Origin: Nocardia colli
GTDB lineage: Bacteria; Actinomycetota; Actinomycetes; Mycobacteriales; Mycobacteriaceae
Length of the DNA: 64,000 nt
Assembly (NCBI RefSeq): GCF_008704205.1
Contig: NZ_VXLC01000012.1
Span: 1 to 64,000 of the forward strand
Direction: 5' to 3'
Shown here: positions 56,643 through 64,000 of the stretch, piece after piece
How the letters are laid out: every line of letters starts with the position of its first letter
Numbering within the stretch: the first letter of the stretch is position 1
Notes under the pieces: model-generated
Databases searched by the model: none
What the model was told of the DNA's origin: nothing
Seen by the model: only the letters and a program-made list of their open reading frames with translations
Made by a program: the position numbers and the translations under genes

Positions 56643-56738
56643 TGGCCACGCCTGGATAGCCGTTGGCCGGGGACGTGTGACAGAGCGAAACCTGTTGTTG
56701 CGAGCGGCATTCGGCAGCAGACGCCGATTCGAGGTGTC

Positions 56739-57656
56739 ATGGTGCTGATAGGTCGGCGGGGCTTTCTGGCGCTGAGCGGAATGGCCGCTGCGGCGGGCAT
56801 TGTCGGGTGCGGGCCGAGTGGCGGCGGGCCGGTCGTGCGGCTGGCGTCGGGCGAAATCGGCGGGTTCTATTACGCGTTCGCCGGATTGCTCGCCGCTGCG
56901 GCGGCCCGATCGGGTGACGTGCGGATCGAGCGGGTGATCACCTCGGGTTCACAGGAGAACCTGACCTTGCTGGCGCACGGACGGGTGGATGCCGCTCTGG
57001 CACTGTCGGATTCGGTGCGCGACACGACGGATCAGGTGGCGCTCGGCCGGGTGTACGAGAACTACTTGCAGCTGGTGGTGCGCTCGGACAGCTCGATCGG
57101 GAGCGTCGCGGAGCTGCGTGGCGCACGGGTGAGCCTGGGCGCGGAAGGATCGGGGGCCGCCTCGACCGGCGACCGGATCCTGCGGGTCGCCGGCCTGGAT
57201 CCCGAAGTGGACGTGCAGGTTTCGCATCGCCCGCTGCGCGAGGCGGTGGCGGAGTTGGCATCCGGGCAGGCGGACGCGCTGCTGTGGGCCGGCGGCGTCC
57301 CGACGAGCGTGCTCGAGATCCCCAAGCGGATGCGGCTGGTGGACATGGGCGAACTGGCCGCACCGATGCGTGAGCGGTTCGGACCGGTGTACGACCGGGT
57401 GGAGATCCCCGCCGACGCCTATCCCGGCGGCGTCGCCGTGCACACCATCGGAGTGGCGAACTTCCTGCTCGCCGCCGCGTCCCTGCCCGACGACGTCGCC
57501 GCGTCGATCGTCGAGCTACTGGTCTATCAAGCCGATTCGCTGGTGCCGACCGAAGCCGCGGGCACCCAGTTCCTGGACGGCCGCTCGCTCATCGGCACCG
57601 CGCCCGTCCCGCTGCACCCCGGCGCCGCCGAGGTCTATCGCCGCTGGCACGGCTGA
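56739..57656 (+). CDS. TAXI-family TRAP-type solute receptor lipoprotein
   Basis: This 305-residue protein has a twin-arginine-type lipoprotein signal (GRRGFLALSGMAAAAGIVGC, with Cys24 as the lipid site). The mature part has RLASGEIGGFYYAFAGLLAA, RVITSGSQENLTLLAHGRVD and SIGSVAELRGARVSLGAEGS with SHRPLREAVAELASGQADAL, the pattern of TAXI receptors (IMP-type TRAP). No TRAP membrane subunits are nearby; instead it sits after a transporter and a two-component system, so it may present a ligand to the kinase. The ATG at 56739 is the first that gives a full signal peptide. Confidence 0.8.
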   Translation: MVLIGRRGFLALSGMAAAAGIVGCGPSGGGPVVRLASGEIGGFYYAFAGLLAAAAARSGDVRIERVITSGSQENLTLLAHGRVDAALALSDSVRDTTDQVALGRVYENYLQLVVRSDSSIGSVAELRGARVSLGAEGSGAASTGDRILRVAGLDPEVDVQVSHRPLREAVAELASGQADALLWAGGVPTSVLEIPKRMRLVDMGELAAPMRERFGPVYDRVEIPADAYPGGVAVHTIGVANFLLAAASLPDDVAASIVELLVYQADSLVPTEAAGTQFLDGRSLIGTAPVPLHPGAAEVYRRWHG

Positions 57657-57664
57657 CCGCTCGG

Positions 57665-57988
57665 TCAGGAGCGAACCAGCCGGGCGATCGCGTCGGTCGC
57701 CTCTTTGATCTTCGCCTCGGCCTCGGGCCCGCCCGCCACCGCGGCGTCGACCACGCAGTGACTGATGTGGTCTTCGAGCAGCCCCATCGCCACCGCCTGC
57801 AGCGCCTTGGTCATCGCGGAGACCTGGGTGAGGATGTCGATGCAGTACTTCTCCTCCTCGACCATCCGCTGCAGTCCGCGCGCCTGACCCTCGATGCGCC
57901 GCAGCCGCTTGAGGTAGTCGTCCTTCGCGGTGATGTAGCCGTGCGCGGCGTGATCGTGCGCGGTGTGGTCCTGGGGGGTGGTGGTCAC
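57665..57988 (-). CDS. csoR: CsoR-family copper-sensing repressor
   Basis: This 107-residue helical protein has YITAKDDYLKRLRRIEGQAR, KYCIDILTQVSAMTKALQAV and LLEDHISHCV. The ligands Cys49, His74 and Cys78 show the same spacing (25 and 4) as Cys36-His61-Cys65 of M. tuberculosis CsoR, so Cu(I) is the expected signal. A His-rich N-terminus (HTAHDHAAH) precedes it. The start is GTG with GAGGAGA upstream. A matching operator lies at 58033-58047 in the divergent promoter region. No copper exporter is visible in the window. Confidence 0.88.
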   Translation of the reverse strand: MTTTPQDHTAHDHAAHGYITAKDDYLKRLRRIEGQARGLQRMVEEEKYCIDILTQVSAMTKALQAVAMGLLEDHISHCVVDAAVAGGPEAEAKIKEATDAIARLVRS

Positions 57989-58032
57989 GGCGTCTCCTCG
58001 CTGGCTGCCGGTCTGCGGGCGAACCGGATTAA

Positions 58033-58047
58033 TACCCCCCTAGGGTA
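58033..58047. promoter_or_regulatory. CsoR-type operator
   Basis: TACCC, five bases, then GGGTA (58033-58047) is the inverted repeat known for CsoR proteins of the TACCC-N5/6-GGGTA type. It lies 45 bp upstream of the csoR start, between csoR and the divergent phosphorylase gene, so it probably autoregulates csoR and may also affect the gene opposite. Confidence 0.7.
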
Positions 58048-58158
58048 CAGTTATCCGGCTCGCTTGTCAGGCGGGCGCTCATAAGGCTCGAGCTGCCGGT
58101 CGTCTGGAGTTTCGGTCCCCCTCGAGCGGCCGTCGCGTCGAGACGAGAGAATCGGTGC

Positions 58159-58968
58159 ATGAGTTCGCATGCCAAGCCCGCGCTCGCCGTCATCGGCGGC
58201 AGCGGCTTCTACGATTTCTTCGACAACGAGGCGACCCACGTCGAGGTAGAAACCCCCTACGGCGCGCCGAGCGCGCCGATCGCGGTCGGCGAGGTGCAGG
58301 GCCGCCCGGTCGCGTTCCTGCCGCGGCACGGCAAGAATCACGAATTCGCCCCGCACACCCTGCCGTACCAGGCCAACATGTGGGCGCTGCGTTCGCTCGG
58401 CGTGCGCCGGATCTTCGCGCCGTGCGCGGTGGGCAGCCTGCGCGCGGACTGGGGTCCCGGCACGGTCGCCGTGCCGGATCAGCTGGTGGACCGCACTTCC
58501 GGTCGTCCGCAGACCTATTTCGACGGCGGTGGCGTGCACGTCTCGTTCGCCGACCCGTACTGCGACGACCTGCGCACCGCGACGATCAAGTCCGCCGACG
58601 ACGTGCTGCCGATGAAGGGCGCGGGCACGATGGTCGTCGTGCAGGGCCCCCGATTCTCCACCCGGGCCGAGAGCCGCTGGTTCGCCGGGCAGGGCTGGGA
58701 CCTGGTGAACATGACCGGCCACCCCGAGGCCGTGCTCGCCCGGGAACTCGAGATGTGCTACGCCGCAGTCGCTTTGGTGACCGACCTGGACGCGGGCCTG
58801 GAAGAGGGCAGCGGCGTGCACGCGGTGGACGTGTTCGCCGAGTTCAAGCGCAACCTGGTGCCGTTCAAGGACCTGATCCGGCGCTCGGTGGCCGCAGTCA
58901 CCGAGACCGACACCTGCGATCGGTGCCGCGTTCATACCGGGGTGTCGCTGCCGTTCGAGCTACCCTGA
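58159..58968 (+). CDS. mtnP: S-methyl-5'-thioadenosine phosphorylase
   Basis: This 269-residue protein has AVIGGSGFYDFF, FLPRHGKNHEFAPHTLPYQA (phosphate-site His), FAPCAVGSLRADWGPG, and VVVQGPRFSTRAESRWF with VNMTGHPEAVLARELEMCY, all typical of MTAP-type purine phosphorylases. It cleaves methylthioadenosine to adenine and methylthioribose-1-phosphate in methionine salvage. CSRCR-type Cys residues near the end (TDTCDRCRVH) are usual in the actinobacterial form. It is followed 33 bp later by an epimerase gene. Confidence 0.9.
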   Translation: MSSHAKPALAVIGGSGFYDFFDNEATHVEVETPYGAPSAPIAVGEVQGRPVAFLPRHGKNHEFAPHTLPYQANMWALRSLGVRRIFAPCAVGSLRADWGPGTVAVPDQLVDRTSGRPQTYFDGGGVHVSFADPYCDDLRTATIKSADDVLPMKGAGTMVVVQGPRFSTRAESRWFAGQGWDLVNMTGHPEAVLARELEMCYAAVALVTDLDAGLEEGSGVHAVDVFAEFKRNLVPFKDLIRRSVAAVTETDTCDRCRVHTGVSLPFELP

Positions 58969-59001
58969 CCCAGGCGGGGGTGCCGAACAAGGGTGCGGTG
59001 A

Positions 59002-60012
59002 ATGAGAGTGCTGATCACCGGCGCGGCCGGTTTCCTCGGAACACACGTGCGCAAGGCCGTGTCGTCGGCCGGGCATGAGGTAGTCGCCATCGACCTGATG
59101 CTCGCCGCGGTGCACGGGCCGGACGCGGATCCGCCAGACGGCGTCGCGCGGGTGGACGTGCGCGACGCCGACGCGCTGGCGCCGCTGCTCGCGGGCGTCG
59201 ACGTGGTCTGTCATCTGGCCGCGGTCACCGCGGGCACCGGCCCGGCCGACTTCGCCACGCACAACGATCTCGGCACCGCGGCGCTGCTCGGCGCCATGGA
59301 GCGGGCCAAGGTGCGCCGGCTGGTGCTGGCGTCCTCGATCACCGTGTACGGCGAGGGGCGGTATCGAAGCGCGCGCGGCGGGCCGTTCTTCCCGGGACTG
59401 CGCAGGCGCGCGGATCTGGATCGGGGCATGTTCGATCATCGCGCGCCCCGCACCGGTGACCTGCTGACCTGGGAACCGGTGAGCGAGGACGCGCCGCTGC
59501 GCCCGCGCGACAGCTATGCCGCGAGCAAGGTGGCGCAGGAAAACTACGCCTTCGCTTGGGGATTGAACGTCGGCGGCGCGGTGACGGCGCTGCGGCTGCA
59601 CCAGGTCTACGGCGAGGGCGCGCGGGCCGGAATGGTGGGTCAGGTGCGGGCCGCGCTGGACGAGGGCCGGGCGCCGCACGTGTTCGAAGACGGCGGGCAG
59701 GTAAGGGATTTCGTGCATGTGCGCGATGCCGCCATGGCGGTGCTGGCGGCGGTCGAGCAGGCGCTGCCCGGGTTCGTTCCGCTGAATATCGCGTCGGGGC
59801 GGCCGATCACGCTGTGGGAGGTCGCCTCGATCATGGCCAAGGCGTGCGGTGGTCCGGCGCCGATCGTCACCGGGCAGTACCGGCTCGGTGACGTGCGCCA
59901 TTTCGTCGCCGATCCCGAACGGGCCAGGCGGACACTGGGTTTCACCGCGATGGTGGCGCCGCGGGTCGGGCTGGCCGAGTTCGCGGCTCCGGTGCGGGCG
60001 GCGGCCGGCTGA
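59002..60012 (+). CDS. NAD-dependent epimerase/dehydratase (extended SDR)
   Basis: This 336-residue protein has the NAD-binding loop LITGAAGFLGTHV, Asp at the end of strand 2 (VVAIDL), VVCHLAAVTAG, LVLASSITVYG and the YxxxK pair in DSYAASKVAQENYAF. The end has IASGRPITLWEVASIMAKAC. This is a nucleotide-sugar epimerase or dehydratase of unknown substrate. A loop insert, GGPFFPGLRRRADLDRGMFD, near residue 135 is unusual. It follows mtnP on the same strand and converges with the next gene. Confidence 0.85.
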   Translation: MRVLITGAAGFLGTHVRKAVSSAGHEVVAIDLMLAAVHGPDADPPDGVARVDVRDADALAPLLAGVDVVCHLAAVTAGTGPADFATHNDLGTAALLGAMERAKVRRLVLASSITVYGEGRYRSARGGPFFPGLRRRADLDRGMFDHRAPRTGDLLTWEPVSEDAPLRPRDSYAASKVAQENYAFAWGLNVGGAVTALRLHQVYGEGARAGMVGQVRAALDEGRAPHVFEDGGQVRDFVHVRDAAMAVLAAVEQALPGFVPLNIASGRPITLWEVASIMAKACGGPAPIVTGQYRLGDVRHFVADPERARRTLGFTAMVAPRVGLAEFAAPVRAAAG

Positions 60013-60016
60013 CCGG

Positions 60017-61009
60017 TCAGCTGTGCGGCCAGTCGACGATGTCCAGCTGGACCAAGGCGAATTCGGGTGTCGGCGTGCCGGTGGTACCGCTGGGGAGCGG
60101 GGACGCGGCCAGGTCGGCGACGAGCCAGTCGCCGGTGTCGGTGGCCATGCGCACCCCGGGGATCGTCACCCGCTCGGCGCCGGATCGGATGTCATTGCGG
60201 GCGCGAACTATTCGATGCCGGTCGGCCGGGTGGGGCACCGTGCGCTCGTCGGTGCCGCGGCCCCAGCGCAGTCCGGGGACGGGTTCGGTGACCCAGCGGA
60301 CCAGGCGCACCTGGGCGAGATCGACTATCGCGAGGTAGAGGTTCGGTTGTGCGCCGCGCAGCAGGTCCAGGGTTGCCGCTTCGAAGGATTTCCGCTGCGG
60401 TGCAACACTGTCGGTGACGTCGACGGCCAAACCGAGCCAGCGGTAACGGTTCTCGTCGGGATTGCGGGCGGCGAGCAGCAGCGTGCGCGGTCCGGTGCGC
60501 CCACGCACGGTCGCTGTGTCGAGCCAGCGGTCGCCGGGCTCCGACCTGGCCAGGGTGGCGACGAGATCCAGTGCACCGTCGAATCGTTCGATGAGTTCGA
60601 AGGATTCCGCGCCGATCCACACGATGTGGTCCGGCTCGAAATGCGGGCCGAGGTCGTGTGGGAGCGCCTCGATCCGCCGGGCGCGCGCGTCGACGCCGAA
60701 CGCGGCCACGCCGACCGGTGGCGGTGGCTCGCCGGTGCCGACCCACAGGCGGACGGCGTGTACCCGGTTGTCCGGTCCGTGCAGCGGCACCACCAGGATG
60801 CGCTGGCCCGACCAGTTGTGCCGGGACTGTGGCAGCTGCTGGTCGATGCTCGAACCGGTGGTGTAGGCGGTGGCGACGAGGGGCTGTAGTCGCGTGGATA
60901 CCGCGCGCTGGAACGACTTCCACTCGCGCGGTGCCGTGCCGACGGCGAGCAGCGACCACGTATCGACGTGTCCGAGCGTTTCGATGAGCAGCCAGCGCCC
61001 GAGTATCAC
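60017..61009 (-). CDS. Possible GAF/PAS-like regulatory protein
   Basis: This protein of about 330 residues is soluble and has no signal. It has three parts: a helical start (GRWLLIETLGHVDTWSLLAV), a strand-rich middle (RILVVPLHGPDNRVHAVRLW, then PHFEPDHIVWIGAESF), and a third part (RYRWLGLAVDVTD, LYLAIVDLAQVRLVRWV). These are reminiscent of PAS/GAF-fold proteins found only in mycolic-acid actinobacteria. I place the start at GTG 61009, which has GGGAGGGGG five bases upstream, rather than GTG 61033. Its function is unknown. Confidence 0.55.
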   Translation of the reverse strand: MILGRWLLIETLGHVDTWSLLAVGTAPREWKSFQRAVSTRLQPLVATAYTTGSSIDQQLPQSRHNWSGQRILVVPLHGPDNRVHAVRLWVGTGEPPPPVGVAAFGVDARARRIEALPHDLGPHFEPDHIVWIGAESFELIERFDGALDLVATLARSEPGDRWLDTATVRGRTGPRTLLLAARNPDENRYRWLGLAVDVTDSVAPQRKSFEAATLDLLRGAQPNLYLAIVDLAQVRLVRWVTEPVPGLRWGRGTDERTVPHPADRHRIVRARNDIRSGAERVTIPGVRMATDTGDWLVADLAASPLPSGTTGTPTPEFALVQLDIVDWPHS

Positions 61010-61114
61010 AAATCCCCCTCCCGAGTCGAACACTATGCCACGGTCAGGCCGATAGCCAGGCCATATCGTGCCTGATTCGGCCGCGCGGACCGCGCGAGGG
61101 GTCCGCTTGCGCGG

Positions 61115-61948
61115 TCAGCGCACGAAGTCGGCGGTGTGTGCGCGCGCCCACTGCTCGAAGGTGCGCGGTGCGCGTCCGGTGACTTCTCGCACGGTTGGGT
61201 ACAGCGTCTCTTCGTCCAAGGTGCCGTCGGCGAAGAAGCTCAGGAAGGCGTCGACGTAATGCTGCGGCATGGTGGCCGCCAGCTCGGCCCTGGTCTCTTC
61301 GGTGGTGAGTCCGTGTGCGACGAGTTGCCGATCCAGAACCGCTGCGAGCAAGGCGATTTGGTCGGCAGGCAGCAGCGCTTGCGGGCCGGTCAATTCCAGG
61401 ATCCGGCCGTCCAGATCCGCGTCGGTGAGGGCCCGGGCGGCGACCGCGGCGATGTCGGCGGGATCGATCGCGCCGACCCGGACGTCGGGGAACTGCACCC
61501 GCACCACGTCGCCGACCGCGAGCTGGGGGAGCCAGCGCAGCGCGTTCGACATGAACGAGCGCGGGCGCAGGAACGTCCACGCCAGCTCGGATTCGCGCAC
61601 CGCCTGTTCGGACAGGGTCATGTAGCGGGAGACCGCGTTGTCCAGGTCCTGCAATGCCGCCGCGGCGCTCGACAGCAGCGCAACCCGTTGCACCCCGGCC
61701 TTTTTCGCGCGGTCGAGCAGGTCGGCCCGGTTGTCGTAGCCCGGCAGCAGGAACAGCGCGCGCACGCCGTCCAAGGCGTCGGCCATGGTCTCCGGGCGGT
61801 TCAGATCGCCTTTCACCGCCTCGACGCCGGCGGGCAGCGTGGCGGTCGCGGGATCGCGCACCAGCGCGCGCACCTGGGCGCCGGACTCGCTCAGTGCTGC
61901 CACCAGTTCGCCGCCGATGGTTCCGGTCGCACCGGTTACCAAGATCAT
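61115..61948 (-). CDS. NmrA-like NAD(P)-binding reductase
   Basis: This 277-residue protein has MILVTGATGTIGGELVAAL (Rossmann loop GATGTIG), VRALVRDPATATLPAGVEAV with the Arg of NADP-type enzymes, KGDLNRPETMADALDGVRAL, and VQRVALLSSAAAAL; it lacks the YxxxK catalytic pair and so is an NmrA/QOR2-like atypical SDR that senses or reduces with NADP(H). AGGAAG supports the ATG at 61948. It is divergent from an FMN reductase 84 bp away, and the two may answer to the same redox signal. Confidence 0.85.
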   Translation of the reverse strand: MILVTGATGTIGGELVAALSESGAQVRALVRDPATATLPAGVEAVKGDLNRPETMADALDGVRALFLLPGYDNRADLLDRAKKAGVQRVALLSSAAAALQDLDNAVSRYMTLSEQAVRESELAWTFLRPRSFMSNALRWLPQLAVGDVVRVQFPDVRVGAIDPADIAAVAARALTDADLDGRILELTGPQALLPADQIALLAAVLDRQLVAHGLTTEETRAELAATMPQHYVDAFLSFFADGTLDEETLYPTVREVTGRAPRTFEQWARAHTADFVR

Positions 61949-62032
61949 TTCGTCTTCCTTTCGCCGCATCGGCGTGTGCCACGGGCAGTCTATTGACGGC
62001 CTCCGCCCGGCCGCGCCCGTTACGCTCACGCG

Positions 62033-62593
62033 GTGGACACTCCGTTGCGACTCGAGGTAATCGTGGCCAGCGTACGTCCGGAGCGGTTCGCTCCGGTGGT
62101 CGCCGACTGGTTCCTGCGCACAGTAGGCGCGCACGCCGAGTTCGATACGGGCGTCATAGATCTGGCAGACACCCACCTGCCGACCGACCTCACCGACACC
62201 CCCGAGGCCACCGCCTATCGCACCCGCCTGGCCGCCGCCGACGCCTTCGTCGCCATCACCTCCGAGTACAACCACGGCTACCCGGCGTCCCTGAAGACTG
62301 CCTTCGACACTGCCAAACAAGAATGGCGCGCCAAGCCCATCGGCTTCGTCTCCTACGGCGGACTCTCCGGCGGCCTCCGCGCAGTTGAACAACTGCGTCA
62401 GGTGGTAGCCGAGATCCACATGGTCTCGATCCGCGAAACCGTCAGCTTCCACCAAGCGAAGAAGCAATTCGACGCGTCCGGCGAAACCCACGACGGTGCC
62501 GCCATCGACGCCTCGGCCCGCATGCTCCGCCAGTTGGCTTGGTGGGCAAGAACCCTGCGCACCGCCCGAACAACCGACCCGTACCCCGGCTGA
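62033..62593 (+). CDS. NADPH-dependent FMN reductase
   Basis: This 186-residue flavodoxin-like protein has RLEVIVASVRPERFAPVVAD (phosphate loop SVRPERF), DAFVAITSEYNHGYPASLKT (flavin site SEYNHGYP) and KPIGFVSYGGLSGGLRAVEQ, the signature of the NADPH:FMN/quinone reductase family. The start is GTG. It is divergent from the NmrA-like gene. It could supply reduced flavin to monooxygenases such as the group D protein at 49078, but that link is a guess. Confidence 0.88.
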   Translation: MDTPLRLEVIVASVRPERFAPVVADWFLRTVGAHAEFDTGVIDLADTHLPTDLTDTPEATAYRTRLAAADAFVAITSEYNHGYPASLKTAFDTAKQEWRAKPIGFVSYGGLSGGLRAVEQLRQVVAEIHMVSIRETVSFHQAKKQFDASGETHDGAAIDASARMLRQLAWWARTLRTARTTDPYPG

Positions 62594-62642
62594 TCCGCAC
62601 CCCCGCGCACCATCCACCCGTCTGCGCACGAATCACCTTGTC

Positions 62643-62672
62643 GCGCACGAAATCGCTGGCCACTTCGTGCGC
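62643..62672. repeat. Hairpin element, copy 1
   Basis: GCGCACGAA (62643-62651) and TTCGTGCGC (62664-62672) are exact complements around 12 bases (ATCGCTGGCCAC). The left arm and the start of the spacer recur in copy 2. Confidence 0.7.
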
Positions 62673-62933
62673 ACCTCGCCAAAACATGCGCGGCGCACCT
62701 GGCCCACCCCTTGAGTGGCGTTGCCACGCGCAGCGCACCGATCTGCGGCCCGCGCACTACTGTGGTTGCTGCGCACAGGTTGCGCGGACGCGCATGTAAT
62801 TGCCGGCGATTTGGTTAGCGCCACAATGAAACGTGCGCCGCGTGGCCGCACCCGTGCGCGACTCGCCGAAGGTCGCTGTGGGCGGCCGGGCAACGGAGTG
62901 CCTATCGGTCCGCAGCGCACAGGTTGTGCGGAC

Positions 62934-62963
62934 GCGCACGAAATCGCTGGCGAATTCGTGCGC
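62934..62963. repeat. Hairpin element, copy 2
   Basis: GCGCACGAA (62934-62942) and TTCGTGCGC (62955-62963) flank 12 bases (ATCGCTGGCGAA). The 19 bases GCGCACGAAATCGCTGGCx are shared with copy 1. It lies just before the stop of the minus-strand eccE-like gene. Confidence 0.7.
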
Positions 62964-62986
62964 GGCGCAACAGGATGTGCGCGGTG

Positions 62987-64000
62987 TCAGCCCGCGCTGG
63001 GCACCGGGGCGCCGCGGCGGCCGCGGGGGTGGCCGATGTAGGTGGCTTCGCGGGGGATGGAGACGAGGGTGAGGTCGACCTGGGCGGTGCCGGTGCGCAG
63101 GATGACGTGGTTGCCGATCGCTTGGGGCTGGTGGATGGACAGGTCGGGGCGGGTGGCCGGCCAGCCCATCGGGTCGCCGGTGACGTAGATCGTGGTGACG
63201 CCGGCGTGTGGGGCGGGGGCGAGGACGCCGTCGACGACGGTGGCGGTGAAACCTGCGTCGGACTGGTGGGTTTCGACGGCGAGGGTGAGTCGCTCCGGGT
63301 TGCCGATGGTGGTGACGAGGTTTTCCCAGGCGTGCGCGCGGTCCGTGCGGATGAGGATGCGTTCGCCGACCGCGAGGGCGCGGAACACCAATTGCTGTGC
63401 GAGATAAAGCTCTCCGGCCACGTAGACCGTGGAGATGCCCGCGCCGACGATGCGGACCGCGACGCCATTGCCCTCATCGTCGGAGCCGATCAGCTGACCG
63501 CAGCCCGAGGACGGCAGGTGCAGGGCGTCGATCACGTCGATCGGGTATTCGCTCATCGGGACGGTGGCGTCCACGCCGGGCACGGCGAGCGGCAGGTGCG
63601 CGAGCAGTCCGTCGCGGTGCCGTCCGTTCATCGACACCATGCCGGAGAGCTTGCTGCGCTCCGGCAGTTCCCGCGCGGTCAGCCGCCATGCGGCGCCGAT
63701 GCTCACCGACTCGGCCGAACTACCCGGCCGCAGCCGGACCGCGACCGTGGTGCCACGCGACGGGGCAACCCACAGCTGCGCGAGCAGGTCCGAGCCGAGC
63801 CGCTTCGGGTCGACGGCCATGCCGATGTTCACGCTGTTGCCGATTTCGGCATAGCGCCAACGATGTTCGAGGGTGCGCGGGTCGAATCCGCTGGTGATCT
63901 GCAGGACCGCCTTGCGGATTTCCGGCGCGGTCAGGATGCGGGCGTTGCAGTCGGCGTCTTCCAATGCGCGCATGATGCGCTGGGTCGCGATGGTCACCGC
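62987..64000 (-). CDS. Second EccE-family protein, 5' end outside window
   Basis: The frame is open to the right edge; at least 337 residues are seen, corresponding to the C-terminal part of EccE. GCGQLIGSDDEGNGVAVRIV, LYLAQQLVFRALAVGERILI and AHAWENLVTTIGNPERL align with GCGQLIGADEIGQG, LAQQVILRATALG and DAWHTMVTNL of the EccE at 25003-26799. The start must lie past 64000; the GTG at 63997 is only an internal codon. It indicates a second ESX locus to the right. Mycobacterial ESX-4 lies next to the infA-truA block, and some ESX-4 loci include eccE, so this is probably ESX-4. Confidence 0.75.
   Translation of the reverse strand, partial: AVTIATQRIMRALEDADCNARILTAPEIRKAVLQITSGFDPRTLEHRWRYAEIGNSVNIGMAVDPKRLGSDLLAQLWVAPSRGTTVAVRLRPGSSAESVSIGAAWRLTARELPERSKLSGMVSMNGRHRDGLLAHLPLAVPGVDATVPMSEYPIDVIDALHLPSSGCGQLIGSDDEGNGVAVRIVGAGISTVYVAGELYLAQQLVFRALAVGERILIRTDRAHAWENLVTTIGNPERLTLAVETHQSDAGFTATVVDGVLAPAPHAGVTTIYVTGDPMGWPATRPDLSIHQPQAIGNHVILRTGTAQVDLTLVSIPREATYIGHPRGRRGAPVPSAG

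Larger units (their letters stand above)
62594..62986. repeat. Noncoding region with hairpin and direct repeats
   Basis: In these 390 bp no gene is supported. Two hairpins with the same arms, GCGCACGAA and TTCGTGCGC, lie at 62643-62672 and 62934-62963. A 41-bp direct repeat (62771-62811 and 62915-62955, beginning GCGCACAGGTTG) shares most positions. The whole stretch is rich in the word GCGCAC. It resembles an intergenic repeat element of the MITE or REP kind rather than a decayed gene. Confidence 0.7.

Noticed and set aside
62715..63041. 108-residue ORF with an internal RTGCADAH repeat
   Set aside because: The repeat reflects the intergenic direct repeat at DNA level, the frame overlaps the end of the eccE-like gene, and there is no ribosome site.

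Overview
The window is high-GC actinobacterial DNA with many GTG starts, GTGA/ATGA gene overlaps and Shine-Dalgarno sites. A complete type VII (ESX) locus with PE, PPE and EspG homologues, next to F420-type oxidoreductases, points to the Mycobacteriales. The weak divergence of the PE/PPE pair and the presence of a giant polymorphic-toxin-like gene fit Nocardia best; this is inference, not an identification.

Left third (1-18927): one enormous reading frame, open at the left edge of the window and ending at 18491 (more than 6,160 residues visible). It is built from two papain-like deamidase domains, a PD-(D/E)xK-like nuclease domain, a nucleotidyltransferase domain, a caspase-like His/Cys domain, two kinase-like domains, two copies of a ~1,000-residue module, four copies of a ~160-residue module, several Pro-rich repeats and a C-terminal domain. 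A 128-residue orphan gene follows it and could be a partner or immunity protein.

ESX locus (19512-37576): EspH-like, YbaB-like, EspC-like and a 465-residue partner, PE, PPE, EspG, two Esx proteins, then EccE (minus), EccB, EccA (minus), EccD, MycP and EccC. This complement (EccA, EccE, EspG, PE/PPE) is that of an ESX-1/2/3/5-type system rather than mycobacterial ESX-4. An EspI/MinD-like ATPase with a long Pro-rich arm lies at 39738-42683 beyond a GntR-GNAT pair and a DUF4254 gene. The giant protein may be a client of this apparatus, but its N-terminus is outside the window.

Housekeeping block (43077-47928): infA-rpmJ-rpsM-rpsK-rpsD-rpoA-rplQ-truA, with a promoter before infA, a hairpin between rpsD and rpoA, and a strong hairpin after rplQ. 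In Mycobacterium this block sits next to ESX-4.

Right third (47978-64000): an LLM oxidoreductase; a translationally coupled trio (acyl-CoA-dehydrogenase-like flavoprotein, DHA2-type MFS exporter, LLM monooxygenase); a metabolite:H+ symporter with a two-component system and a TAXI-type receptor lipoprotein; a CsoR-type copper repressor with its operator, divergent from methylthioadenosine phosphorylase; an NAD-dependent epimerase; a possible GAF/PAS-like protein; a NmrA-type reductase divergent from an FMN reductase; a 390-bp noncoding repeat region; and the 3' part of a second eccE, probably the edge of a second ESX locus. No tRNA, rRNA, transposase or CRISPR array was seen.
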